Assembly: GCF_019924635.1 (NCBI RefSeq)
Contig: NZ_CP065037.1
Location: 3,596,001 to 3,660,000 of the forward strand
DNA: 64,000 bases
DNA from: Leifsonia sp. ZF2019
GTDB taxonomy: Bacteria; Actinomycetota; Actinomycetes; Actinomycetales; Microbacteriaceae
Reading direction: 5' to 3'
Part shown: positions 51,146 through 62,679 of the stretch, piece by piece
How positions within the stretch are numbered: position 1 is the first letter of the stretch
How the letters are laid out: every line of letters starts with the position of its first letter
Notes under the pieces: generated by a model
Told to the model about the DNA's origin: nothing
Databases searched by the model: none
Seen by the model: the letters and a program-made list of their open reading frames with translations, nothing else
Program-made: the position numbers and the translations under genes

Positions 51146-51955
51146 CTACGCCGTCACCCCGCACCCTTCCGCCGTGACGCGGTCGTCCGTTCCGACCTGG
51201 ACGACCACGATCGCGTCGTCCGTCCGCCACGCCCCGAACACGATGGAGCGGCCCGCGCCATCGCTCACGGCGTAGGTGAGGAGCGCCTCGCCCTCGACCG
51301 AGGTGCGCCGGGCGTCGGGATACGCGATCGTCACCTGCCCGATGGTCGAGCCGAGGCCGATGCCGTCCGAGGTGCGCGGTGAGACGCCCGCAGCCGCCGG
51401 AGCCCCGGCGGAGGCGACCACGATCTGCGTGACGCCGTCGGCGGCGGACTCCGCGGTGCCGATGCGCAGCCCCGACGGTCCCGTGACGAAGTCGAGGCCG
51501 CAGGCGCCGGCCGGGGGCTCCGGCGCGAACGCGGCGAGCGCCTCCTCCCGCGCTGTCGATGCGTCGCCCAGCACGACGGGCCCCACACCGGCGTAACCGA
51601 TGGTCCAGGTCTCCGGCCGCGCGGGATCGGCCGCCCCTGCGGCATTCCCCGCACCAGGCCCCTCTCCCGGCGCCGCTGTGCCGGACGGCGCTCCGCTCGC
51701 CCCTGCTCCGCTCGTCGCCGCCCCACTCGGCGCGATCGTCTCGGAGCCGGGGGCCGCCTGAGGTGTCGTGCAACCACTCAGTGCGAGCGCCAGCCCGACG
51801 GCGGCCACCGCCCCCACGAGTCCGCCCCACCTCCCTGCACGCGCCCGCTGTTCCACGCCGACGCCCCGGAGCCGCGCACGCCCTCGACGCCGCGCACACC
51901 GTCGCACTCCCCGCATACGCCCCCTCGAATCCATCCGTTCCCACAACCTATCCAT
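51146..51955 (-). CDS. Putative lipoprotein, hypothetical
   Basis: 269 residues from ATG 51955, which has a strong ribosome site (ggggaggg). The first 45 residues are very Arg-rich, then a hydrophobic core leads to the lipobox ALSGC near residue 61. Starts at ATG 51916 or GTG 51856 would give a more normal signal peptide, so the true start is open. After the Cys comes a Gly/Ala/Pro/Ser-rich linker of about 50 residues, then a domain with TWTIGYAGVGPVVLGD and SDGIGLGSTIGQVTIAYPDA. No known enzyme motif is visible. Confidence 0.65.
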   Translation of the reverse strand: MDRLWERMDSRGRMRGVRRCARRRGRARLRGVGVEQRARAGRWGGLVGAVAAVGLALALSGCTTPQAAPGSETIAPSGAATSGAGASGAPSGTAAPGEGPGAGNAAGAADPARPETWTIGYAGVGPVVLGDASTAREEALAAFAPEPPAGACGLDFVTGPSGLRIGTAESAADGVTQIVVASAGAPAAAGVSPRTSDGIGLGSTIGQVTIAYPDARRTSVEGEALLTYAVSDGAGRSIVFGAWRTDDAIVVVQVGTDDRVTAEGCGVTA

Positions 51956-52061
51956 CGCGCCCTCCCCTCACCAGCGATCCTCGCGCGGATCACTCCCCCG
52001 ATGGACGCGGATGCGCCTTTCGGTGGATGACGGCGTTCTCCACCGTTGCGAGGGTGGAGGA

Positions 52062-54132
<2,071 letters not shown>

Positions 54133-54196
54133 GCAGAACCCCTCCCGCGAGCGCGAGATAGTCAGCCGGCTGAGTATCTGGCGTAGGGTGAGGGGC

Positions 54197-54919
54197 ATGG
54201 CTAGGCGCATCGGGGTCGTGGCGGGATGGGTCGCGGGCGTGCTCGTGCTGGCGGTCGTCGGGTTTCTGGGCTGGGCGAACACGCCCATGATGGGCGAGCG
54301 GCAGGCCGCGATCGAAGCGTGGACGGATCCCGCGGTGCAGATCCGGGATGCCGGGGACGCCGTCGTCGTGGCCCCGACCGGCCCGGCGTCCGGCGAAGGG
54401 CTCGTCTTCATCCCCGGAGCGCGCGTCGACCCGTACGCCTACCTCCGCAAGCTCTCGGGCGCGGTGGCGGAGACGGGGCTGACCGTGGTCGTCACGAAGC
54501 CGACCCTCAACCTGGCCTTCTTCGACACCCGCCCGCTGAGCACCTTCACGAGCCTCGCTCCGGCGGTGGACGAGTGGGCCGTCGGCGGCCACTCCCTCGG
54601 CGGCGTGCGCGCCTGCCAGCTCGCCGACGACCCCGTCGTCAAGCGACTCATCCTGTTCGGAAGCTACTGCGCGAACGACCTGTCGCAGACCGGTCTCGAG
54701 GTGCTCTCCATCGGCGGCGAGCGGGACGGCCTGAGCACTCCCGCGAAGATCGAGGCCGCGGCGCACCTGCTGCCCGCCGACGCCACGTTCGTGGAGGTGC
54801 CCGGGATGACGCACGCGCAGTTCGGCGACTACGGCCTGCAGCCCGGCGACGGAACCGCCGCGATCAGCGACAACCAGGCGCGCGACGCGATCACCGCAGC
54901 GCTCGCATCGGTACTCTGA
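54197..54919 (+). CDS. Membrane-anchored alpha/beta hydrolase
   Basis: 240-residue protein with an N-terminal membrane anchor (about residues 5-27) and an extracytoplasmic alpha/beta hydrolase domain. GLVFIPGARVDPYAYL is the oxyanion region, VGGHSLGGVRACQLA the nucleophile elbow (Ser about 137), IGGERDGLSTP the acid and PGMTHAQFGDYG the His. This matches the small 'alpha/beta hydrolase fold 5' proteins of Gram-positives, of unknown substrate. ATG at 54197 or GTG at 54188 may be the start. Confidence 0.8.
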   Translation: MARRIGVVAGWVAGVLVLAVVGFLGWANTPMMGERQAAIEAWTDPAVQIRDAGDAVVVAPTGPASGEGLVFIPGARVDPYAYLRKLSGAVAETGLTVVVTKPTLNLAFFDTRPLSTFTSLAPAVDEWAVGGHSLGGVRACQLADDPVVKRLILFGSYCANDLSQTGLEVLSIGGERDGLSTPAKIEAAAHLLPADATFVEVPGMTHAQFGDYGLQPGDGTAAISDNQARDAITAALASVL

Positions 54920-54923
54920 GGGG

Positions 54924-55373
54924 GTGGACCAGCGCGCCGAGGAGGATCAGCACCGCCCCGAGAACTGGCCGCTCGGCCGGCTGCTCGGCGCGGCCTCCCG
55001 GGCGGTCGAACGCGCGTGGGCCGAGGCTCTCGACGCGCGCGGCCTCACGCACGCCGGGCTGATCGTGCTGCACCTGCTGGAGCTCGGCGTCGCCTCCCAG
55101 GCCGACCTCGCCCGCATCGCCCAGGTGGAGGCGCAGACGATGTCCCGCACGGTCGACCGCCTCGAGCGCGAGGGACTCCTCACCCGGCAGCCCGACGCCT
55201 CGGACCGCCGCCGTCACGTGCTCGCGATCACCCCCGCCGGCCGCACGGCGTTCGAGGCCATGCGCGGCCTGGAGGACGAGGTCTTCCCGGAGGTCGCCGA
55301 CCCGGCCGGCCTGCGCGCCGCCCTGCTCCAGATCGTCAGGGCGTCTCCCCGTCCGGGGCCGCCGGCACCTTGA
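54924..55373 (+). CDS. MarR-family transcriptional regulator
   Basis: 149-residue winged-helix regulator: ASQADLARIAQVEAQTMSRT then VDRLEREGLLTRQPDASDRR, with the wing RRRHVLAITPAG. The GTG at 54924 is four bases after the hydrolase stop, so the two may be cotranscribed. Its 3' end overlaps the convergent diacylglycerol kinase gene by 38 bp. Confidence 0.85.
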   Translation: MDQRAEEDQHRPENWPLGRLLGAASRAVERAWAEALDARGLTHAGLIVLHLLELGVASQADLARIAQVEAQTMSRTVDRLEREGLLTRQPDASDRRRHVLAITPAGRTAFEAMRGLEDEVFPEVADPAGLRAALLQIVRASPRPGPPAP

Positions 55374-56313
55374 CGACCAGGCTCAGCGGGTCGACGCGAG
55401 TGCGCATGGCGAGCACCTCGCCGAACAGGTCGCCGTCGAGGTCGACCGGCTGGGGCTCGCTGAGACGGAGGATGAGCTCGCGTCCCTTGAGGTAGTTCAT
55501 CGCGTGGATCTCGTGGCCGGAGCCCATGAGCCGGCGGCCGACCCCGGTGCGACGGAGGATGCCGTTCTCCCAGAAGACCTTCGCGACGATCTGCACCCAG
55601 CCGAAGAACCCCTGCGGCCGCAGCACCACGATGTCGAACTCCCCGTCGTCGACGGCGGCGTCGGGCAGCAGCAGGATGTTCGCCGGCAGGGAGCCGCAGT
55701 TGCCCACGATGACGGTGTGCGCGCGCATCGCGTGGACCTTGCCTCCGTCGAGCCGGTAGCGCAGGTGCAGCTCGTTCTTGTCACGCAGCACGGTCCCGAT
55801 CGCCTTCACGTAGGCGAGCCAGCCGGCCTTGGCCTTGAGCTCGTCGTCGGTCGCCGCGATCATCTGCGCGTCGATTCCGAAACCGGCCATCACCAGGTAC
55901 GCGTGCTCGGTCGTCGCGCCGTCCGCGTCCCGCAGCTCCGCGACGCCGACGTCGATCGGCCGGTCGTCGCCGCCGAACGCGCTGTCGAGGGCGTTCTCCA
56001 CGTCGTCCAGGGTGAGGCCGAGGTTACGGGCCAGGAGGTTGCCCGTGCCGGACGGCAGGAGGGCGAGAGGCGTCCCGCTCCCGCGGAGCGCCTCGGCGAC
56101 GGTGCGCACGGTTCCATCTCCGCCTGCCGCGATCACCACGTCGACCCCCCGCTCGATGGCCTCACGGGCCTGCCCCGATCCGGGGTCCTCTGGAGTGGTC
56201 TCGAGCCACAGGGTCGGCTCCCAGCCCCAGCGCTCCTCGGCGGCGCCCAGGGCAGCGCGAAGGGCGGGCTCGTCGACCTTCACAGGGTTGACGACGATCG
56301 CGGCGATGCTCAT
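55336..56313 (-). CDS. Diacylglycerol kinase family lipid kinase
   Basis: 325-residue DgkB/YegS-like kinase. The catalytic-domain motifs are VIAAGGDGTVRTVAEAL near residue 65 and LPSGTGNLLARNLGL near 90; the C-terminal part has FGIDAQMIAATDDELK, DGEFDIVVLRP and DLDGDLFGE, as in the family. It should phosphorylate diacylglycerol or a related lipid at the membrane, feeding phosphatidate back to lipid synthesis. It is transcribed from the right and ends inside the convergent MarR gene. Confidence 0.9.
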   Translation of the reverse strand: MSIAAIVVNPVKVDEPALRAALGAAEERWGWEPTLWLETTPEDPGSGQAREAIERGVDVVIAAGGDGTVRTVAEALRGSGTPLALLPSGTGNLLARNLGLTLDDVENALDSAFGGDDRPIDVGVAELRDADGATTEHAYLVMAGFGIDAQMIAATDDELKAKAGWLAYVKAIGTVLRDKNELHLRYRLDGGKVHAMRAHTVIVGNCGSLPANILLLPDAAVDDGEFDIVVLRPQGFFGWVQIVAKVFWENGILRRTGVGRRLMGSGHEIHAMNYLKGRELILRLSEPQPVDLDGDLFGEVLAMRTRVDPLSLVVKVPAAPDGETP

Positions 56314-56434
56314 TCAGGTCCTCTCGTCCCCCACGACCGTACCCCGCTCGGCGGCGAATGGCGCTCGACATCGCGCGCATCACGTTGCGGAACTGCGATC
56401 CCGGACGCAGTGCGCCTCGCGCCGCAGGTCCTCC

Positions 56435-56524
56435 CTAGCGGTCGGCGACGTCGCGGAGCACGACCTCGACGATCACGACGAGGCACACGGCCACGAGGGC
56501 CCAGGCGAGGAGGGTGAGAACCAC
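56435..56524 (-). CDS. Small single-span membrane protein, hypothetical
   Basis: A 29-residue frame from GTG at 56524 (MVLTLLAWALVAVCLVVIVE then VVLRDVADR) preceded by ggaagggaga, a strong ribosome site. Residues 2-22 are hydrophobic and the tail is charged. It lies upstream of, and in line with, the lipid kinase. Too short for homology claims; the ribosome site is the main support. Confidence 0.45.
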   Translation of the reverse strand: MVLTLLAWALVAVCLVVIVEVVLRDVADR

Positions 56525-56638
56525 TCTCCCTTCCTACCGGAGCGGGGGCTTGCATATGACGGATCGCGGGAACTCGTAACATGCGGGGGCAAGATGTCAC
56601 ACGCCGGAAATGCAGGAGAGCCGGACTGCGGAAGGGGA

Positions 56639-57904
<1,266 letters not shown>

Positions 57905-57910
57905 CGTGCG

Positions 57911-57916
57911 AGCATA
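57911..57916 (-). promoter_or_regulatory. Probable -10 box of a leaderless kinase transcript
   Basis: On the coding strand TATGCT is followed by six bases (cgcacg) and then the GTG start codon at 57904, with no ribosome site. This fits a leaderless mRNA beginning at or next to the start codon. Confidence 0.4.
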
Positions 57917-58022
57917 CGCGCCCACCTCGACGGAGGCGCGTCCGGCCGTCGTCCAGCCTCCACCGTGAATACGCCCAGAATCCGCTGTCCCGCCCTTGAA
58001 CCCGGGGTGCGAGTGGGCCTCT

Positions 58023-58568
58023 GTGGGTGACGTGGATGAGCGTGTGGACGACCAATCGGGCGGCGTGGGCGACGCGCGCCGGCCAGAAACGGGCGTGCTC
58101 GAGGCGCTCCAGGTCTACCGCGCGGCCGAGGCGGCGATGCGACGGCGCACCGGCGCGGCGATGGGCATGGGCGACAACGACCTGCTCGCCTTGCGGCTCA
58201 TCCTCGACAACACGGCCGCCGGCCGGCACACCGCCGCGAAGGATGTCAGCGTGTATCTGGGCATCTCCAGCGCCTCCACGACCGCTCTGATCGACCGCCT
58301 CGAGAGCGGCGGGTTCGTCGAGCGGCGCCGCAGCATGACCGACGGCCGCTCCATCACTCTGCTCCCCACACGCGCCGCGCTGGGCGAGACCGGGCCGCTC
58401 CTCGCGGAGGCCGACGCGCAGTTGGCCGCCGCGTCGGCCGAGCTGAGCGCCGACGAGGCGGAGACCGTGACGCGCTTCCTCATCCGCATGCGCGAGACGG
58501 TGGATCGCATCTCGGCCGACCGCGCACGGGCTAGACCCGAAAGGCGACGCAGTCAAGGGGATTACTAG
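58023..58568 (+). CDS. MarR-family transcriptional regulator
   Basis: 181 residues from GTG 58023; TTG 57996 and GTG 58032 are alternatives and none has a clear ribosome site. The winged helix reads HTAAKDVSVYLGISSASTTA then LIDRLESGGFVERRRSMTDG. A 19-bp palindrome just after its stop, in front of a small membrane protein gene, may be its operator. It is divergent from the Ser/Thr kinase. Confidence 0.8.
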   Translation: MGDVDERVDDQSGGVGDARRPETGVLEALQVYRAAEAAMRRRTGAAMGMGDNDLLALRLILDNTAAGRHTAAKDVSVYLGISSASTTALIDRLESGGFVERRRSMTDGRSITLLPTRAALGETGPLLAEADAQLAAASAELSADEAETVTRFLIRMRETVDRISADRARARPERRRSQGDY

Positions 58569-58571
58569 GCA

Positions 58572-58590
58572 ACCGAAACAGTTGTTCGGT
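58572..58590. promoter_or_regulatory. Palindrome between MarR gene and small membrane protein
   Basis: ACCGAA and TTCGGT are perfect arms around acagttg, three bases after the MarR stop and about 28 bp before the next ATG. Possible MarR-type operator. Confidence 0.45.
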
Positions 58591-58618
58591 GGTTGGCGTC
58601 TAGGAAAGGACACTCTCC

Positions 58619-58783
58619 ATGAACATCCTGCTCATCATCATCGCGATCATCGCGATCGTCCTGCTGCTCACCGGAGGCTTCGTCCAGTCGCTGAACTTCC
58701 TCCTGTGGGTCGGAATCATCCTGCTCGTGCTCGCCGTGATCGTCTGGCTGGTGCGGATGCTGACCGGCAGCCGCCGGGTTTAG
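58619..58783 (+). CDS. Small hydrophobic membrane protein
   Basis: 54-residue protein starting MNILLIIIAIIAIVLLLTGG, with a second membrane span FLLWVGIILLVLAVIVWLV and a basic end (RMLTGSRRV). ATG at 58619 follows taggaaagga. Proteins of this size and two-span layout are widespread in Actinobacteria and unassigned. It lies 12 bp before the DUF6458-type gene, probably in one transcript. Confidence 0.75.
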   Translation: MNILLIIIAIIAIVLLLTGGFVQSLNFLLWVGIILLVLAVIVWLVRMLTGSRRV

Positions 58784-58795
58784 CGGAGGCCCTCG

Positions 58796-59047
58796 ATGAG
58801 CCTCGGCACCGGGATCGTCCTCTTCGTCATCGGCGCGATCCTGGCGTTCGCCCTGAACGTGCAGGTGGACTGGATCGATCTCCACCTGGTCGGGTACATC
58901 CTGATGGCCGCCGGAGCGGTCGGCATCATCCTCGGAATCGTGATGATGTCCCGCAGGCGCCGCAGCGTGGCGACGACGCGCACGGCCGTCGACCCCGCCA
59001 CCGGCGAACGTGTGACCCGCCGTACCGGCGAGTCGGACGAGTTCTGA
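58796..59047 (+). CDS. DUF6458-type small membrane protein
   Basis: 83-residue protein beginning MSLGTGIVLFVIGAILAFAL, then VQVDWIDLHLVGYILMAAGA and a second span with IILGIVMMSRRRR; the tail (DPATGERVTRRTGESDEF) is cytoplasmic and charged. This is the layout of actinobacterial DUF6458. The ATG at 58796 follows agcggaggc. Function unknown. Its terminator has been split by the IS30 insertion downstream. Confidence 0.8.
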   Translation: MSLGTGIVLFVIGAILAFALNVQVDWIDLHLVGYILMAAGAVGIILGIVMMSRRRRSVATTRTAVDPATGERVTRRTGESDEF

Positions 59048-59053
59048 CGGCCT

Positions 59054-59078
59054 GCTGACACGACGGAGGCCCGCACCC
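59054..59078. terminator. Left arm of an IS-split 25-bp inverted repeat (bidirectional terminator)
   Basis: The 25 bases from 59054 (GCTGACACGACGGAGGCCCG and five more) are perfectly complementary to 60551-60575. Removing the IS30 element brings the arms 13 bases apart, a strong hairpin between two convergent genes. Confidence 0.75.
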
Positions 59079-59084
59079 CATGGC

Positions 59085-60541
59085 GGATTCAAGGGGTCGT
59101 CGCAACACTAAGTGAACTAAACGAGTTGTATCAGACGCTCGGCTGGGGTATCCCAGCCGAGCGTTTTGCGTGGCCGGCTGTTGAGTTTCTGGGCAACGTG
59201 TTCGAGGTCCTCCGGGCCGTGAGCGGTCAGGTCGGTGCCCTTGGGGAAGTATTGGCGCAGCAGCCCGTTAGTGTTCTCGTTCGAGCCGCGTTGCCAGGGG
59301 GACGCGGGGTCGCAGAAGTAGACCGGGACGCCGGTGGCGACCCGGAAGGCCTTGTGAGCGGCCATTTCTGCTCCCTGGTCCCAGGTCAACGACCCGCGCA
59401 GGTGTTGTGGGAGCGTGCCGATCAGTTCGACGAGGACGTCGCGGACGGCTTCGGCGGTGTGCTCGCCGGGGAGGTGGCCGAGCATCACGTAGCGGGTGGT
59501 GCGCTCTACCAGTGTGAGGATCGCGGACTGGTTGTTCGCGCCGACGATCAGGTCACCTTCCCAGTGGCCGGGGACGGCGCGGTCTTCGACCTCCGGCGGA
59601 CGCTCTGAGATCATCACCATCGGATCCACGAACCGGCTGGTGCGTTGCTCGGGTGACCGGTGGGGTTTGCGGCGGGCGCGGCCGGTGCGCAACGCGTCGG
59701 CGATCTCGCGTTTGAGCCCACCGCGGGCCTGGATGTAGATCGCTTGATAGATCGTCTCCGTGCTCACCTGCATGCTCTCGTCATCTGCGTAATCACGCGA
59801 CAAGACGCCGCTGATCTGCTCCGGAGACCATTGTTCCCTCAGTCGCTGGGCGACATACTCACGCAACCGTCCGGGCTGTGCGAGCTTCGCAGGTTTCGGG
59901 CGAGCTCGCTTGGTGGCGGCATCCCGATGCGCGCCGTGCGGGAGATAGAGACCGCCCTTCGAACGCGCATCGAGTTCGCGTTTGATCGTCGATGCGGGCC
60001 TGTCTAGCGCCCGTCCAATCGCCCGCAGTGTGAGCCCGGCCCGTCTGAGATCGGCGATCGTCTCCCGCTCCATAAGCGACAGGAGACGGGAGCCAACCTG
60101 CTCCGGAACCTTCGGCGGTGGACTCGTCATGGACTCCATCGTGGTGCGCCCGGTCGTGTAATCAACACGTCGCCCGTCCGAGTAAAACCGCGAATTCCGC
60201 GACTTCCTCACGCCGTAATCCCAGTCGCGGCCGGTGCGCTCGTGGATCCCGACTCGCGCCGCTGCCTCCCGGCGTGACACGCCCTCCGCCCGCAATCGGG
60301 CGAACTCCTCTCGTCCCGGGTGCGGCCTGGCCGGATACGCCTTCGCCCGGAACCCGGCCTTCCGCGCCCAACCGAACGCGGTATTCGTGTTCAACCCCAA
60401 CTCACGCGCGGCAAGAGTCACACTGCCCAACGACCCCAACAACGCTAGGAACTCAGCCCGACGCCGATCCTGCTCCTCCGAAAACGACACGGTGGTCGCA
60501 ACCTCCCGAAAACCGGAGTGTTGCGACCACCATTAGAACCC
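59085..60541 (-). mobile_element. Complete IS30-family insertion sequence, 1457 bp
   Basis: Terminal inverted repeats at 59085-59109 and 60517-60541 match at 20 of 25 positions and share the inner GTCGCAACACT. The element is flanked on both sides by GC (59083-59084 and 60542-60543), a 2-bp target duplication as expected for IS30. It carries a single intact transposase gene. Insertion is in the loop of a 25-bp inverted repeat. Confidence 0.88.
59117..60490 (-). CDS. IS30-family transposase
   Basis: 457-residue DDE transposase, apparently intact. It has two HTH-like regions (GSVTLAARELGLNTNTAFGW and LRAIGRALDRPASTIKREL), then STETIYQAIYIQARGGLKRE, and the catalytic core: GHWEGDLIVGANNQSAI (first Asp), LTWDQGAEMAAH (second Asp) and FCDPASPWQRGSNENTNGLL with the Glu in NEN. 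The GTG at 60490 follows gggaggttgcg. It is related to, but clearly different from, the transposase fragment at the left window edge. Confidence 0.95.
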   Translation of the reverse strand: MSFSEEQDRRRAEFLALLGSLGSVTLAARELGLNTNTAFGWARKAGFRAKAYPARPHPGREEFARLRAEGVSRREAAARVGIHERTGRDWDYGVRKSRNSRFYSDGRRVDYTTGRTTMESMTSPPPKVPEQVGSRLLSLMERETIADLRRAGLTLRAIGRALDRPASTIKRELDARSKGGLYLPHGAHRDAATKRARPKPAKLAQPGRLREYVAQRLREQWSPEQISGVLSRDYADDESMQVSTETIYQAIYIQARGGLKREIADALRTGRARRKPHRSPEQRTSRFVDPMVMISERPPEVEDRAVPGHWEGDLIVGANNQSAILTLVERTTRYVMLGHLPGEHTAEAVRDVLVELIGTLPQHLRGSLTWDQGAEMAAHKAFRVATGVPVYFCDPASPWQRGSNENTNGLLRQYFPKGTDLTAHGPEDLEHVAQKLNSRPRKTLGWDTPAERLIQLV

Positions 60542-60550
60542 GCCCATCCC

Positions 60551-60575
60551 GGGTGCGGGCCTCCGTCGTGTCAGC
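60551..60575. terminator. Right arm of the IS-split 25-bp inverted repeat
   Basis: Exact complement of 59054-59078. It lies 15 bases after the stop side of the leftward PLP decarboxylase gene, so in the ancestral form it would have ended both converging transcripts. With the IS in place the stem has a 1.5-kb loop. Confidence 0.75.
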
Positions 60576-60590
60576 GGGTCGACGCGGGCG

Positions 60591-61967
60591 TCACATCGTG
60601 TCGAGGATGGCCACGAGGTCCTCGAACGTCGTGAGGGGGTTCAGGATCGCGAACCGCGTGTTCGGCCGCCCGGCGTGCGAGCTCGGCGTGACGAAGGCGC
60701 GCTGCTCCTCGAGCAGGCGCGCCGACCAGCGAGCGTAGTCCTCCTTCGTCCAGCCCTCGCGCTCGAAGACGACGACGGAGAGCTGCGGCCTGCGCACGAG
60801 CCGGAAGCCGTCACGCCCCTCGATCTCCGCGGCGATCCGCTCGGCGAGCCGCAGCGAGGCCGTGACCGCCTCCCGGTACGCCGCGGCCCCGTGGCTGGCG
60901 AGTGAGAACCAGAACGGCAGCCCCCGCGCCCGCCGAGTGAGGTGCACGGCGTAGTCCGACGGGCTCCACTCGGCGGCATCGGTCAGTGTGTCGAGATACT
61001 CGGCGTGCTGCGTGTGCGCCCGTCGGCCCGCCTCCGGATCCCGGTAGATCAGCGCGCACGCGTCGAAGGGCGCGAACAGCCACTTGTGCGGGTCGACGAT
61101 CACCGAGTCCGCGTGCTCGACACCGGCGAACCTCGGGCGGGCCAGCGGGGAGAGCATTCCGGCGAGCCCGTAGGCACCGTCGATGTGCAGCCAGAAGTCG
61201 TGCTCGGCCTTCAGCGCGGCGATCGAGGCGATGTCGTCGACGATGCCGAAGTTGGTGGACCCTCCCGTCGCGACGACGGCGAACACCGCGTCCCCGTACT
61301 GCTCGAGCGCGGGGCGCACGGCCTCGCCGGTGAGGATGCCCGACTCCCCCGGGGAGACCGGGACGACCTCCACATCCATGACGCGTGCCGCCGACGCGAC
61401 CGACGAGTGCGCCTCCGCGCTGCACACGATCACCCACCGGCCGGACGGCGTGCGACCCTGGGCGCGGGCGTGATCGCGCGCGGCGACGAGGGCGGAGAGG
61501 TTGCCGAGCGTACCGCCCTGCACGAACACTCCGCCGGCGGTCGCGGGCAGCCCGAACTCGGCGGCGAGCCACGCAAGCACCTGGTTCTCCGCGTAGACCG
61601 CGCCGGACCCCTCCAGCCATGAACCTCCATAGACGGCGCTCGCCGAGACGACGAGGTCGAATGCGGTCGCCGCCTTGGTGGGGGCGGTCGGGATGAACGA
61701 CAGGTACTGCGGGTGGTCCGTCGTGATGCAGGCCGGGGCGAGCACGTGCTCGAACACGGCCAGCGCACGCTCGGCGCCCATACCACCCTCGGAGACGGTC
61801 TGCCCGGCGAGGCGGCGCAGCTCGGACTCGGGCAGGGGCTTGTCGAGTGGGGTGTCGGTGCTCAGAATGCGGCGGCGCGAGTAGTCGAGCACGAGATCGA
61901 CGAGCTCGCGCGTCTCGGGCGTGACGGCGTGCATCCGGTCTGCGGACTGCGGGGACTGGGCGTTCAT
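60591..61967 (-). CDS. PLP-dependent amino acid decarboxylase (group II)
   Basis: 458-residue enzyme of the aromatic-L-amino-acid/glutamate/2,4-diaminobutyrate decarboxylase family. It has HPQYLSFIPTAPTKA, GGVFVQGGTLGNLSALVAAR, CSAEAHSSVASAA, LHIDGAYGLAG and the PLP Lys in SVIVDPHKWLFAPFDA near residue 295. The ATG at 61967 (MNAQSPQSADRM) follows gcggaggtccc; a frame to 62057 lacks support. The substrate among aromatic or diamino acids cannot be chosen from motifs. It ends near the IS-split terminator. Confidence 0.88.
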   Translation of the reverse strand: MNAQSPQSADRMHAVTPETRELVDLVLDYSRRRILSTDTPLDKPLPESELRRLAGQTVSEGGMGAERALAVFEHVLAPACITTDHPQYLSFIPTAPTKAATAFDLVVSASAVYGGSWLEGSGAVYAENQVLAWLAAEFGLPATAGGVFVQGGTLGNLSALVAARDHARAQGRTPSGRWVIVCSAEAHSSVASAARVMDVEVVPVSPGESGILTGEAVRPALEQYGDAVFAVVATGGSTNFGIVDDIASIAALKAEHDFWLHIDGAYGLAGMLSPLARPRFAGVEHADSVIVDPHKWLFAPFDACALIYRDPEAGRRAHTQHAEYLDTLTDAAEWSPSDYAVHLTRRARGLPFWFSLASHGAAAYREAVTASLRLAERIAAEIEGRDGFRLVRRPQLSVVVFEREGWTKEDYARWSARLLEEQRAFVTPSSHAGRPNTRFAILNPLTTFEDLVAILDTM

Positions 61968-62096
61968 GGGACCTCCGCGGTCCATGCTTTCACACGGAAT
62001 GAGCAGGAGTGCAGCAGCAGACGCGGATTCGGTGCGTGGTTGTCCATCAGTGCGCACGTATCGTGCGCTGCCGTCGCACCCAACGGCGGCGACTGC

Positions 62097-62648
62097 TCAC
62101 GAGACCACGAGCCGGACGAAGCGCACCCCCTCGTCCCCGGCCGCCGCGTAGGAGTAGCGCTGCGCACTGGAGTAGATGACGTGGTCGCCCGCTCCGAGCT
62201 CCGAGACACCGTCCTCCCGCTCGATCACGAGGCGGCCGGCGGTCACGAAGACGATCTCGTGCCAGCCGGCCGGATCGGGCTCGGCGTCGTAGCGGTCGCC
62301 CGCGGCGAGCGCCCAGGTCCACAGCTGTGCGTCGGCGCGGGCGGGCACGGCTCCGACCAGCGCGGCGACACTCTCCGTCGAGGCACCGCGCCAGGCGACC
62401 GCGTTGACCGCGATCGCCGGGGCCGACGGCTCGGCGACGAGCGTGACGAAGTCGGTGTCCAGCGCCGCGGCGATGCGGTCGAGCCCGGAGAGGCTGATGT
62501 TGGCCTCCCCCGCCTCCAGGTTGATGATCGTGCGACGGCTGATCCCGGAGCGGTCGGCGAGAGCCGCCTGACTGAGTCCGTGCTCCTGGCGGAGGCGGCG
62601 GAGGTTGCCGGCGACGTGGGCGAGGACATCCGAGCCGTGCTCTGGCAT
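62097..62648 (-). CDS. XRE-family regulator with C-terminal cupin domain
   Basis: 183-residue regulator. The N-terminal HTH reads NLRRLRQEHGLSQAALADRS then GISRRTIINLEAGEANISLS; the C-terminal cupin barrel has WHEIVFVTAGRLVIE and GAGDHVIYSSAQRYSY, the usual small-ligand sensor. Start ATG 62648 or ATG 62657; the latter would be leaderless after a TATGGT box. It is divergent from an EamA exporter with a CTGCAC palindrome between them, so it probably controls that exporter. Confidence 0.85.
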   Translation of the reverse strand: MPEHGSDVLAHVAGNLRRLRQEHGLSQAALADRSGISRRTIINLEAGEANISLSGLDRIAAALDTDFVTLVAEPSAPAIAVNAVAWRGASTESVAALVGAVPARADAQLWTWALAAGDRYDAEPDPAGWHEIVFVTAGRLVIEREDGVSELGAGDHVIYSSAQRYSYAAAGDEGVRFVRLVVS

Positions 62649-62658
62649 GTGCACCATT

Positions 62659-62678
62659 CTGCACCATAGAATGTGCAG
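62659..62678. promoter_or_regulatory. Palindrome in the XRE-cupin/EamA intergenic region
   Basis: CTGCAC and GTGCAG are perfect arms 8 bp apart, overlapping CATTCT/AGAATG arms. Further TGCAC motifs flank it at 62650 and 62684. It ends one base before the exporter's ATG, well placed to block transcription in both directions. Confidence 0.55.
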
Positions 62679-62679
62679 G

